The notes under the pieces are model-generated. The model was not told the DNA's origin and searched no databases. It saw only the letters and a program-made list of their open reading frames with translations. Position numbers and translations under genes: made by a program. A DNA stretch of 64,000 nt from JAPOUP01 sp965201085 (GTDB lineage: Bacteria > Pseudomonadota > Alphaproteobacteria > Rhodobacterales > Rhodobacteraceae). Positions 44,765 to 52,984 of the stretch are shown in pieces (position 1 is the first letter of the stretch; the number at the start of each line of letters is the position of its first letter). The stretch covers positions 323,794-387,793 of the forward strand of contig CBDAVS010000010.1 in the NCBI GenBank assembly GCA_965201085.1, written 5' to 3'.

Positions 44765-45856
44765 ATGTTCGCCAAAGATGGTGATATGGCACGGACCCCG
44801 ATGGAGGTTCGGGTCTGGTCTGAGAACCGCTGGTACCGGGAGCGGGGTATTCAGGGAATCCTCGCCGATGTACCTCAGGCCGAGGAGCGGGTCGCTTTCG
44901 AGACGTTGGCGAAGCTTGGAGTGCGTGGCACCGAAAGGTGTGAACGCGTACGACGATTTGAGACCGAACGGAAACGTGGTTGGAGCAGGTGGGAAGGGCG
45001 CGAACTTCAGTTGCGGGTGGAGCGCGAGGCACGTGCTCGCAAATTGGAAGATATCACGCTCGTTTTGGCCTGCATGATCGCTGAGCGGGTGGACCCAGCC
45101 AGTCCGGTTCATGCACTCGATCTTCATTCAGTGATCCCGGAACTGCTTATGGCGTTGGCTCGACCGTCGGAGAACCTATCGAAGAAGGCCGAGCAAATCT
45201 CCAGGTCGCTCGCCAGGGAGCGAGAGAAAGCGGACCAGCGCGTGAAGATAGCGGACAGGATCGGAAGGAAGAACAGGTTCCATTCCGAAGCGGCACGATA
45301 CCGGGGAGATCCTAATTTCCTCCAACTGGAAGAGGAGCGCGAATGGCGCGATACGTATGCGACGGTTGAGAGGTTCTTATCCAGCCGCGACGTGGAGCCG
45401 ACCTCCTTGGAAAGGTTGGTCGCGAACGCGTCTTTGGTGACCGATAAAGATGAGTGGAAATCGGTTACGGATGCGATGATGCAGGCGCTGTCCCTTGGGC
45501 TGCCGGAGCGAAGTGCCGATGCGTTGCGCGCTGAACGGGTCCAGTTGATGTCCGCCATTGGAAAGCGACCCAGCCATGAAGAGATATTGGATACATTCAA
45601 GAGAGCAAAGCTTGTCAGACGGATATATGCGTCATTCACGGCTCTGGAAATCCAGAGTCTGGCCAGTGGTGAAGGCAGGTTGCCGGGTAACCTCGATCAA
45701 GGCGCGGATAGGGACCGTATAGCGAAGAACATAGAGACGCTGCATTGGGGTGCGAACCTTAGCGAAGCGCCTTGGTCCAAGCGTTTCCAGGAGCGTAAGC
45801 TCTCGCAGCAAGCGGACCGGACACGTGGTATTTCGATAGGGATCGAGCCGTTCTGA
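44765..45856 (+). CDS. Hypothetical protein, 363 residues, in frame after the relaxase
   Basis: A charged, largely helical protein (MFAKDGDMARTPMEVRVW and long Arg/Glu-rich stretches such as EREKADQRVKIADRIGRK). No known domain. It is in the same frame as the relaxase: only the TAA at 44696-44698 separates them, and the 22 codons between that stop and this ATG are open (HEIADRLEAALTLFGTRARI). The real start could be ATG 44765 or 44786, or the two proteins may have been one chain. Codon use looks like the relaxase, so both probably arrived together. It ends 60 bases before an IS5. Confidence 0.65.
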   Translation: MFAKDGDMARTPMEVRVWSENRWYRERGIQGILADVPQAEERVAFETLAKLGVRGTERCERVRRFETERKRGWSRWEGRELQLRVEREARARKLEDITLVLACMIAERVDPASPVHALDLHSVIPELLMALARPSENLSKKAEQISRSLAREREKADQRVKIADRIGRKNRFHSEAARYRGDPNFLQLEEEREWRDTYATVERFLSSRDVEPTSLERLVANASLVTDKDEWKSVTDAMMQALSLGLPERSADALRAERVQLMSAIGKRPSHEEILDTFKRAKLVRRIYASFTALEIQSLASGEGRLPGNLDQGADRDRIAKNIETLHWGANLSEAPWSKRFQERKLSQQADRTRGISIGIEPF

Positions 45857-45916
45857 GCATGAGTTGACCTTCGGTTGGATGAATGCCAATGGCATGCCCC
45901 GCATGGACCGGCCTTA

Positions 45917-46922
45917 GAGTTTGAATCATAAGTCACTGATATGATCAAGCTATTGTTTTTCATGGAGTTGACGCCCTCGCCACCCGCCTGAGCAGGAACC
46001 GGCAGGCGGCCAGCGTTCGTTCGTGCCTCACTCACGCCCGAACCGGTGGCGCGTGATGCCTCACCCCGGATGCCAGCGAGTTCCCGCAGAGGCGCTCATA
46101 GTCCTTCGACAGGCGGCGGCACCGGCCCATCCAGGCGAAGGTCCGCTCCACGACCCACCGGCGGCAGGGAACCGTGAACCCTTTGACATCCTTCGGTTTT
46201 TCGACGATCCCGATCACGTCCGACAACCCCCTCCCCTCAAGCCGCTCCCGCAGCTTCGGACCCGGGTGGCCACCGTCGGCGAACGGCCTGCACACCGTGG
46301 GCACCGTCACCGGCGGCTCCGCGGTCAGGTCCGGCGCCCCGTCCCGGTCCTGGATGTCGGCGGTGTGAACCGTCATGACGACCGGCGTGCCGTCGGCGTC
46401 CACGATCAGGTGCCTTTTCCTCCCCTTCACCTTCCTGCCGGCGTGGTGGCCGAGGGGCCCGCCGCTCTCCGTGGTCCTCACCGACTGGCTGTCGACCGGG
46501 GCGGCGGTCGGCTCCGCGGAGCGCCCCGAACACCGCCGCGCGAGGTTCCGGAGACGATGCACGAGACGCTCCAGGAGCCCGCTCCGCCGCCATGCGTGAA
46601 AATGGTTCCGGCCGGTGGAAAACGGTGGATATCCAGAGGGTAACGCGCGCCACCGGCATCCCGTGGACAGGATATACCGGCCCGCGTCGAACACCGACCG
46701 AAGGTCGACCCCGCGCGGCCGCCCCATCCTTCCCCGCTTCGGCGGCATCGGCACAATGATGGTCCATTCGGCGTCGGTCAGATCGTTTTGACTGTGGTCG
46801 TCCGGGCGCTTATGGAGCTGTTGGGTGGTCCTGTTCCAGGGCATGGCTCTCTCCGTATCTGGGTGCGTTCACCAACCGGAATACCACATCCTGCGGGACC
46901 ACTCAACTTATGGAACAAACTC
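45917..46922 (-). mobile_element. IS5-family element (subtype a)
   Basis: 1006 bases with the same ends as the copy at 22120 and a TTA duplication on both sides (45914-45916 and 46923-46925). It lies directly against another IS5 copy, sharing the TTA between them. Confidence 0.92.
46032..46844 (-). CDS. IS5-family transposase, 270 residues
   Basis: One open frame from MPWNRTTQQLHKRPDDHSQN to SLASGVRHHAPPVRA. DDE regions PVDSQSVRTTESGGP, ADGGHPGPKLRERLEGRG and RWVVERTFAWMGRCRRLSKD are present. Differences from the complete copy (61643-62479) include the His in ADGGHPG (Tyr there) and a different C-terminus, because an extra segment of about 45 bases moves the stop. Activity uncertain. Confidence 0.85.
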   Translation of the reverse strand: MPWNRTTQQLHKRPDDHSQNDLTDAEWTIIVPMPPKRGRMGRPRGVDLRSVFDAGRYILSTGCRWRALPSGYPPFSTGRNHFHAWRRSGLLERLVHRLRNLARRCSGRSAEPTAAPVDSQSVRTTESGGPLGHHAGRKVKGRKRHLIVDADGTPVVMTVHTADIQDRDGAPDLTAEPPVTVPTVCRPFADGGHPGPKLRERLEGRGLSDVIGIVEKPKDVKGFTVPCRRWVVERTFAWMGRCRRLSKDYERLCGNSLASGVRHHAPPVRA

Positions 46923-46925
46923 TTA

Positions 46926-47905
46926 GAGTTTGACTCATAAGTCACTGATTCAATCAACCGTTTGAATCCTGGGGTTCAGCTCCCGCGCCACGCGGCGGGC
47001 GTTCGTTCGTGCCTCACTCCCGCCCGGGCCAATGGAGCGGGATGCCTCACCCCGGAGGCCAGCGGGCTGTCGCTGAGCCTTTCGCAGTCCTTCGACAGGC
47101 GGCGGCGACGGCCCATTCAGGCGAAGGTCCGCTCCACCACCCGGCGGCGGTGGAAGACCGTGAACCCTTTGACATCCTCCGGTTTTTCGACGGTCCCGAT
47201 GATGTCCGCCGGACCCGTTCCGTCAGGGTGTCCGCGCGGCTTCGGGCCGGGGTGGCCGCCGTCGGCCAAGGGTCCGCGCACGTCCGGGGCCGTCAACGGC
47301 GGCTTCGCGATGACATCCGGCGCGCCGTCCCGGTCCCGGATGCCGGCCGCATGGACCATGACGGTGACCGGGGTTCCCCCGGCGTCCACCGCGACGGTCC
47401 GCTTCCGGCGCCTCACCTTCCCGCCCGCGTGGTGGCCGTGGGGTCCACCGCTCCCGGTGGTCCTCACCGACCGGCCGTCGATGGCGGCGGCGGCCGGCTC
47501 CGGCGAACGCCCCGCGCACTGTCGGGCGGGGTCCCGCAGGGAGTCGGGACATGCCCGGTGGACCGCTCCGGGGCCAGACGTGGAAACGGTTCCGGACGGT
47601 GGAATACGGTGGATACCGGTGGGTAGGGCGCGCCACCGGCGGCCGATGGAAAGTATGTACCATCCCCCGTCGAACACCGACCGGAGGCCGGTCCTGCGGG
47701 CCTCCCCATCTTTCCCCGGCTTCGGCGGCATCGGCCCGACGATGGTCCGTCCGTCGTCGGACGGATCGTTCTGACGGCGGTCGTCCGAACGGCTGTACAG
47801 CTTCAGGGTGGTCCTGTCCCGGGGCATGGCTGTCTCCGCATCCGGTTGATTTCACCAACCGGAATGTCACATCCTGCGGGACCACTCAACTTATGAAACA
47901 AACTC
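46926..47905 (-). mobile_element. IS5-family element (subtype b), tandem with the previous
   Basis: 980 bases. Ends GAGTTTGACTCATAAGTCAC on the left and, inward from the right, GAGTTTGTTTCATAAGTTGA. TTA flanks it on the left, TTG on the right. It is diverged from subtype a and matches the fragment at 21400-21833. Confidence 0.87.
47009..47827 (-). pseudogene. IS5-family transposase (subtype b), broken by a stop
   Basis: MPRDRTTLKLYSRSDDRRQN to RRRVVERTFA, where TGG of the usual FAWMG has become TGA; beyond it MGRRRRLSKDCERLSDSPLA continues in frame. Many residues are Gly, Pro or Arg where the complete copy has Lys, Asn or Tyr, showing GC-directed drift. Confidence 0.83.
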
Positions 47906-47908
47906 TTG

Positions 47909-48341
47909 GAACTGGGATCCGAAGCGGAATATCGCGTTTTACCGCTCCATGCCTTACCGGAAGGCTGTTTGGGCTCCTCAATTATATCGTTGCGCCACTT
48001 TCCACAGGAGCCCTTCCGCAAAGTTGACCTTGATGCGATAGGTCCAGCTGCGGACTGCTGGATCACGGCGGGTCAATCTCGGATGAAATCCCGCGCAAAC
48101 CGCTGTTCGTGCTTTGGCTTGCACCGGCACGGTTGTCGCTTGATCCGACATGACGGTCGATCTTCGGTCCGCGTCCGTGGTTTGCGCGGCTCCGGTATCG
48201 GATGTCATAAATCAGCGTTTCCGTCGTTTTCCGCGACCGCTGTTGGTGTGCAATGCATCGATACCTCCGCTCATTGCTTGGAGATGGTACGAAGATCATA
48301 TATGCGGATCGGAATTCCTCGCTAACCATCGGTCTCCTTAC
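47909..48341. other. Possible gene remnant, plus strand
   Basis: An open frame from 47906 reads ELGSEAEYRVLPLHALPEGC and HFPQEPFRKVDLDAIGPAAD without a start of its own, running out of the IS5 end. It looks protein-like for about 60 codons and could be the tail of a gene cut by the IS5, but I cannot name it. The TPR-sulfotransferase promoter should lie in the rest. Confidence 0.35.
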
Positions 48342-50480
48342 ATGCAACCCTCCGAAATCCAGAGCCGGTACAGGACCGCTCTTCGGCATCAATCCGAAGG
48401 ACGCTTCCAGGACGCGCTCAACATCTATCAGGAAATCATCCAGGCCAGACCGAAGACCACCGAGGTCCATTTTCAGGCAGGCCAGATATTTCTGGGACAA
48501 CTGGAATTCTCCAAGGCCGTCAACCATCTTCAGGCGGCGGCCGGTATCAAGCCTGACGAACCGGCGATATGGGTTTCATACTCCAAAGCGCTTGTGGGAC
48601 TCGGAAACCGGGAGCGAACGAGATCGGCGCTCAGGGACCTTCGGTCGTCACCGATACCACCATCTACCCGAAGCGGACTGGAGGACGGACTGCGCAGCAG
48701 GCGATCCAGTAGCCAAATGCCCACAGGCAGCGCCGATCCCAGACAGATCAAGGCCTTGCTCGATCAGATCCGTAAAGGCCAATACGTGGAAGCGGAAAAG
48801 CTTGGTGAGCGGCTTCGTTCCGCATCTCCGCAGGTCGCCCTGATCGCCAATGCTCTTGGCGCGGCGCAGAGAGCCCAGGGTAAAGTTGCGGAAGCGAAAA
48901 AAAACTTCGTGCAAGCGCTCAGGATCGATCCAGGTTACGGTGAGGCTCATAATCTTCTCGGTCGTCTTCTGCTGGATTCCGACGACACCAGTTCCGCCAC
49001 CGATCACCTACTGACGGCGTTGGTACGAATTCCTGGATCGCCCGGTGTGCTCACAAACATCGGGCTCTTGATCCATCGGGTCCGAAAGTCCGCGGATGCC
49101 GAAGTTTTCTTCCGTCGTGCGCTGAAGGCCGATGCCACATATGCGGAAGCCGCGTTCGAACTGGGTAGAGAACTCCAGAGACAAACCCGATACCGGGAGG
49201 CGCGAAAGACGCTGAAACAGGCGCTTCGTCTTGGCTGGAGAACAGCGGACCTATTTCTCGTTCTGGCGAAGGCCGAAGAACATTGCGGTGATTGGGCGGC
49301 AGCGCTTGAATGCTATGATCGCGCGATTGAACTGGCCCCGGACCATGCGCAGGCCTACAGTGGCAAGGCGACCACATGCCAACACGCTGGAGATTTTGCC
49401 ACCGCGGAAACACTTCTGCGAAAGGCGATCGAACTGGAGCCGACCTGTGGCGAACACTTCCGCTTGCTTTCGGCAAGCTACAGGTTTCGGGACGGTGACC
49501 CTCTGATCGATCGGATGCGATCCGCATTTCAAGACGAGCATGTCGGCCCTTCAGACAGGATAGGTCTCGGATTCGCATTGTCGAAGGCGATGGAGGATTG
49601 CGGGGCCACGGATCGGGTCTTTGAATATCTTGACGCCGCAAATGGACTTATGCGGCAGCTATACCCGTACGACATCAATGAGCGTGCTTCCGAAATAAAC
49701 GCGGTGAAGGAGTTTTTCTATGATTTCGATCCGCAGAATATGACTGTTTCCGACTGCACGGATTTCGCCCCGATATTCGTCACCGGTCTCCCGCGCTCGG
49801 GTACCACATTGGTCGAACAGATTCTTTCCAGCCATAGCAAGGTCGAGGGCGGCGGTGAATTAGGCCATTTCAGCAATGATGCGGCGAAGCTGACGATTCT
49901 ATCGAAGTCCGCGAGTTCAATTTCGGATCTCGGGAAGCATGACATCAGGCAGCTGGGCAGATCCTATCTATCAAAGATCAGGCAACGCTTCCCGAAAGCC
50001 GCCAGGATAACCGACAAGTCAATCCAGACCTTTCTGTTCGTTGGCCTGGTTCGGCTGGCGCTTCCGAATGCCAGAATCATTCTGGTGAGCCGTAATCCAC
50101 GGGACAACCTCTATTCGATCTACAAGAACAGGTTCCCTGAAGGCACTCATCTATACAGCTACGATTTCGACGACCTTGCCACCTATTACAGGATGTCCGA
50201 AGACATCATCGATTTCTGGAGGCAAAGGATCCCGACCGAATTCCACGAAATCAGCTACGATCAACTGATCGCCGACCCCGAATCGGAAACGCGTGCTTTG
50301 CTGAGCGCCTGCGATCTTGACTGGGAGGACGGTTGCCTCGAGTTTCACCGGAATCGCCGCGCCGTTACGACGCTGAGCGTCTATCAGGTCCGGCAGCCGA
50401 TCTATTCATCATCGGCGAATGTCTGGCGTAAATACGAGGCTGAGCTACAGCCCCTGTTTGAGCGGCTCGGTCTTGAATGA
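48342..50480 (+). CDS. TPR-repeat sulfotransferase
   Basis: A 712-residue protein. The N-terminal 450 residues are tetratricopeptide repeats (for example GEAHNLLGRLLLDSDDTSSA, WAAALECYDRAIELAPDHAQ, FATAETLLRKAIELEPTCGE). The C-terminal domain is a PAPS-dependent sulfotransferase: the 5'-phosphosulfate loop IFVTGLPRSGTTLVEQILSS and the 3'-phosphate-binding ARIILVSRNPRDNLYSIYKN. This architecture is common in Alphaproteobacteria; the acceptor is unknown and may be a surface carbohydrate or protein. The start MQPSEIQSRYRTALRH (48342) is chosen because the upstream extension is not protein-like; no good ribosome site is seen. Confidence 0.9.
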   Translation: MQPSEIQSRYRTALRHQSEGRFQDALNIYQEIIQARPKTTEVHFQAGQIFLGQLEFSKAVNHLQAAAGIKPDEPAIWVSYSKALVGLGNRERTRSALRDLRSSPIPPSTRSGLEDGLRSRRSSSQMPTGSADPRQIKALLDQIRKGQYVEAEKLGERLRSASPQVALIANALGAAQRAQGKVAEAKKNFVQALRIDPGYGEAHNLLGRLLLDSDDTSSATDHLLTALVRIPGSPGVLTNIGLLIHRVRKSADAEVFFRRALKADATYAEAAFELGRELQRQTRYREARKTLKQALRLGWRTADLFLVLAKAEEHCGDWAAALECYDRAIELAPDHAQAYSGKATTCQHAGDFATAETLLRKAIELEPTCGEHFRLLSASYRFRDGDPLIDRMRSAFQDEHVGPSDRIGLGFALSKAMEDCGATDRVFEYLDAANGLMRQLYPYDINERASEINAVKEFFYDFDPQNMTVSDCTDFAPIFVTGLPRSGTTLVEQILSSHSKVEGGGELGHFSNDAAKLTILSKSASSISDLGKHDIRQLGRSYLSKIRQRFPKAARITDKSIQTFLFVGLVRLALPNARIILVSRNPRDNLYSIYKNRFPEGTHLYSYDFDDLATYYRMSEDIIDFWRQRIPTEFHEISYDQLIADPESETRALLSACDLDWEDGCLEFHRNRRAVTTLSVYQVRQPIYSSSANVWRKYEAELQPLFERLGLE

Positions 50481-51362
50481 ACCGCCTTATCTGACCCCAT
50501 GTGCAAGCTGGCTTGAGAGCGGGGGCAAAGGCCATCGGTTGTTGGGGGCGCGGGCGAACGCCGGGAACGTATATGCCCGCACTACACCTTCCTTCACCGC
50601 CGGTACAGGGCTTGGCGTTTTGCCTGGAATGGAACGCGGCTTTGACCTCCTCTTTGGCGTTTTGGCAGCATTCCAGATGCTTTCGGCGTGAATTGGGATA
50701 TTCTTTGAAATGTCTGTTTGGATGTGAAATCCGGTGTTGATCCCGTCGGCGGATCGATGGATTTCACTGCGCTTCCAAGATGAACGGCATTCCTGGCAAC
50801 CGACGGATCCAAACATCCTCCATTCGCCGGTCACCTAGAAAACACCATCCCGCACCGTTACATCATCAAAGACTTCCGAGCGTGAGGCTGGACGCATCTG
50901 TGATGTTACCGGGACCGTGAACTTGATTCCACGTTCTGTCCAGATCGCAGCACCGTGGCGAGGCGCATCCATCGGCGTAGGCGAGGTTCACTCGGTCCCG
51001 TGAGTAGTCGGCTTGGGTGATCGTTCAGACAATGATTTACGCCTTGGTATTGTTCGGTCGTGGCATTCAAATCGAACAAAGCTGGGCAAAAGCCTTGCCG
51101 ATAAGAAACGGTGAGGCGACGACCCATACACCGAGAGCCCGAATTCGAAAGAGACGGAGGATCCGTCCAGCCATAGCGCGAAACGACTCCAACCCATCAC
51201 CCCGATGTGTCGATACAAGGGATATAGGTGAGCGGAAACGGGTGGCGGTCGGTACCGCCAAATTTTTCACATCCTCCACCGACCCGCGACCGAAGCTGAC
51301 CTTCTGCGGGCTGGTATGGCCGAATCACCGTTAAACGTCGATTTCTGAAGGAGAGAGGACAC
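50481..51362. other. Long non-coding stretch, nothing recognised
   Basis: About 880 bases on either side of 51000 without a supported gene. Short frames on both strands have no relatives I recognise. The last 30 bases hold the ribosome site GGAGAGAGG for the Rpn gene. Confidence 0.5.
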
Positions 51363-52382
51363 ATGGCCGAAAGGTCCCGCCAGACATCCCACGACCCGAT
51401 ATTCCGGATCCTCGTCGAGAGTCTGGAACGCGCCGCGAGCCTTCTGAGCGGATGCCTGCCGCCGGAGATCACCGGACGCATCGCCTATGAAACCCTGGAA
51501 CGCCTGCCCAACACCTTCGTGGACACAGACCTTGGCCTGCACCATGCCGACGCGGTGTTCAGGGCGAGGCCGAGGAACAGGCGCTCTATCTGGATCTATA
51601 TCCTGCTGGAGCACAAGTCCTCTCGGGATCCCTGGGCACCGTTGCAGATGCACCGCTACGTCACGAACATCTGGACGTGGCATTCCCGCCGCAGCCGTAC
51701 CCCACCGGGCGTCCTACCACAGGTGGTCCCTGTGCTGGTGCACCAAGGCCCTGGACCGTGGAAGGGGGCGCTGTCGGTGCTGGACATGGTCGAGGGTGCG
51801 GATCCGCCCGAAGGTGGTGCAGGAGGACTGTCCTGCGTCCTATGCGACCTTGGCGCGATGGAGACCGCCGAACTTCCGGGAAACCCGGAAGTAAGAGCCA
51901 TCCTGGCCGCGATGAAGCACGCACGAGATGAGGAGGTGCCGAAGAATATCCTGCACGACATCCTGTCAGACATTCACGTGGGGAGCGATCTCGAGCGGCC
52001 GCTTGTCAGATACATAATGAGGACTTACAACAAACGGACGCAAAGGAACCTGATGGCCGCGTTGTGCGGGGCGTGGCCTGGGAGGAGAGGGAAGGAACTG
52101 ATGGAAACGATCGCCGAGGCAATGATTGCGGAACGCATCGAGGAGCGTCTTGCGGAACGTATCGAGGAGCGTCTTGAGGAACGCAGGGCCGTGTGGATGG
52201 ACCGTGGAAGAGCCGAAGGTAAGGCCGAGACTTTCCTGCGTCAGGCTCGTATCAGGTTCGGAAGCCTGCCGGAGGTGCGCCGTGAGGAGGTGCTCGCGGC
52301 GGACCCGGCGACTTTGGACCGCTGGCTTGACGCACTGCTCACCGCCGAAGACCTCGAAATCGTCTTCGGTTCCCCGCCCTGA
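51363..52382 (+). CDS. Rpn-family recombination-promoting nuclease/putative transposase
   Basis: A 339-residue PD-(D/E)XK protein of the Transposase_31/RpnA type. The opening HDPIFRILVESLERAASLL is typical. The catalytic residues are the Asp in LGLHHADAVFRA (about 63) and the Glu and Lys in IYILLEHKSSRDP (83 and 85). A middle region includes VVPVLVHQGPGPWKG. The C-terminal tail repeats IEERL-type heptads (AERIEERLAERIEERLEERR) and ends with LDRWLDALLTAEDLEIVF. E. coli relatives nick or cut DNA and stimulate recombination. Intact, with GGAGAGAGG upstream. Confidence 0.88.
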   Translation: MAERSRQTSHDPIFRILVESLERAASLLSGCLPPEITGRIAYETLERLPNTFVDTDLGLHHADAVFRARPRNRRSIWIYILLEHKSSRDPWAPLQMHRYVTNIWTWHSRRSRTPPGVLPQVVPVLVHQGPGPWKGALSVLDMVEGADPPEGGAGGLSCVLCDLGAMETAELPGNPEVRAILAAMKHARDEEVPKNILHDILSDIHVGSDLERPLVRYIMRTYNKRTQRNLMAALCGAWPGRRGKELMETIAEAMIAERIEERLAERIEERLEERRAVWMDRGRAEGKAETFLRQARIRFGSLPEVRREEVLAADPATLDRWLDALLTAEDLEIVFGSPP

Positions 52383-52984
52383 GCGACATTATGGCGTGGT
52401 GAAGAGAATTCTGCTCGATACAGGAATTGCCTATGGCATAATCGGAAAGCTTCGATATTGGCTTTCCCGAAAGATCGAGTTCCTTAGCTGATTTCCAACG
52501 TTCAAGCCGACTCGGCTAGAAAGGCCCGCCGTAAATGTAGGACCTCACCGGTATGACCTCTTTGCTTCGCGAATCGATGTGATCGCTGAGGAAATATGAT
52601 AAGCGGAATTTCAGAAGCGATCGCAATGGCTTGGTGGCTTACGTCATATCGATCAGTACATGCTTGCACTGGTAAGGTCAGCGCAGAAGAGGCAATCAGA
52701 AAAAGCGGCGCGGTATTTTCCGCCAATGAAATTCACCCCAAGTCTTGCAGCCAAGATCAACATGTTTTGGGTGAATGCACTGACTGGCAGGGCCTGGCAG
52801 TCCGTGATGAGTGCCGGGAATGATCGTGCCGGGGAAAACACACGTGGATGCGGCCGTTTGACAGGCATGGCGTGGACAGTTCCCGATCACCGGAAACCAG
52901 AGCCTGAACGGTAGCGGGTCGGATCGGTTTCACCGGCGAACTTTACACCCGTCGTATCGTCGTGCCTCTTGCCGACACCTTGGC
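52383..52984. other. Intergenic; small PIN-like fragment possible
   Basis: A GTG at 52399 starts VKRILLDTGIAYGIIGKLRY and ends after 30 codons; the first ten residues resemble the beginning of a PIN toxin, but it is too short to call. The rest of the 600 bases holds nothing I recognise apart from the parC promoter region. Confidence 0.4.

Noticed and set aside
52399..52491. 30-codon PIN-toxin-like fragment
   Set aside because: Only about ten residues resemble a PIN start, with no acidic residues beyond the first; too short to call.
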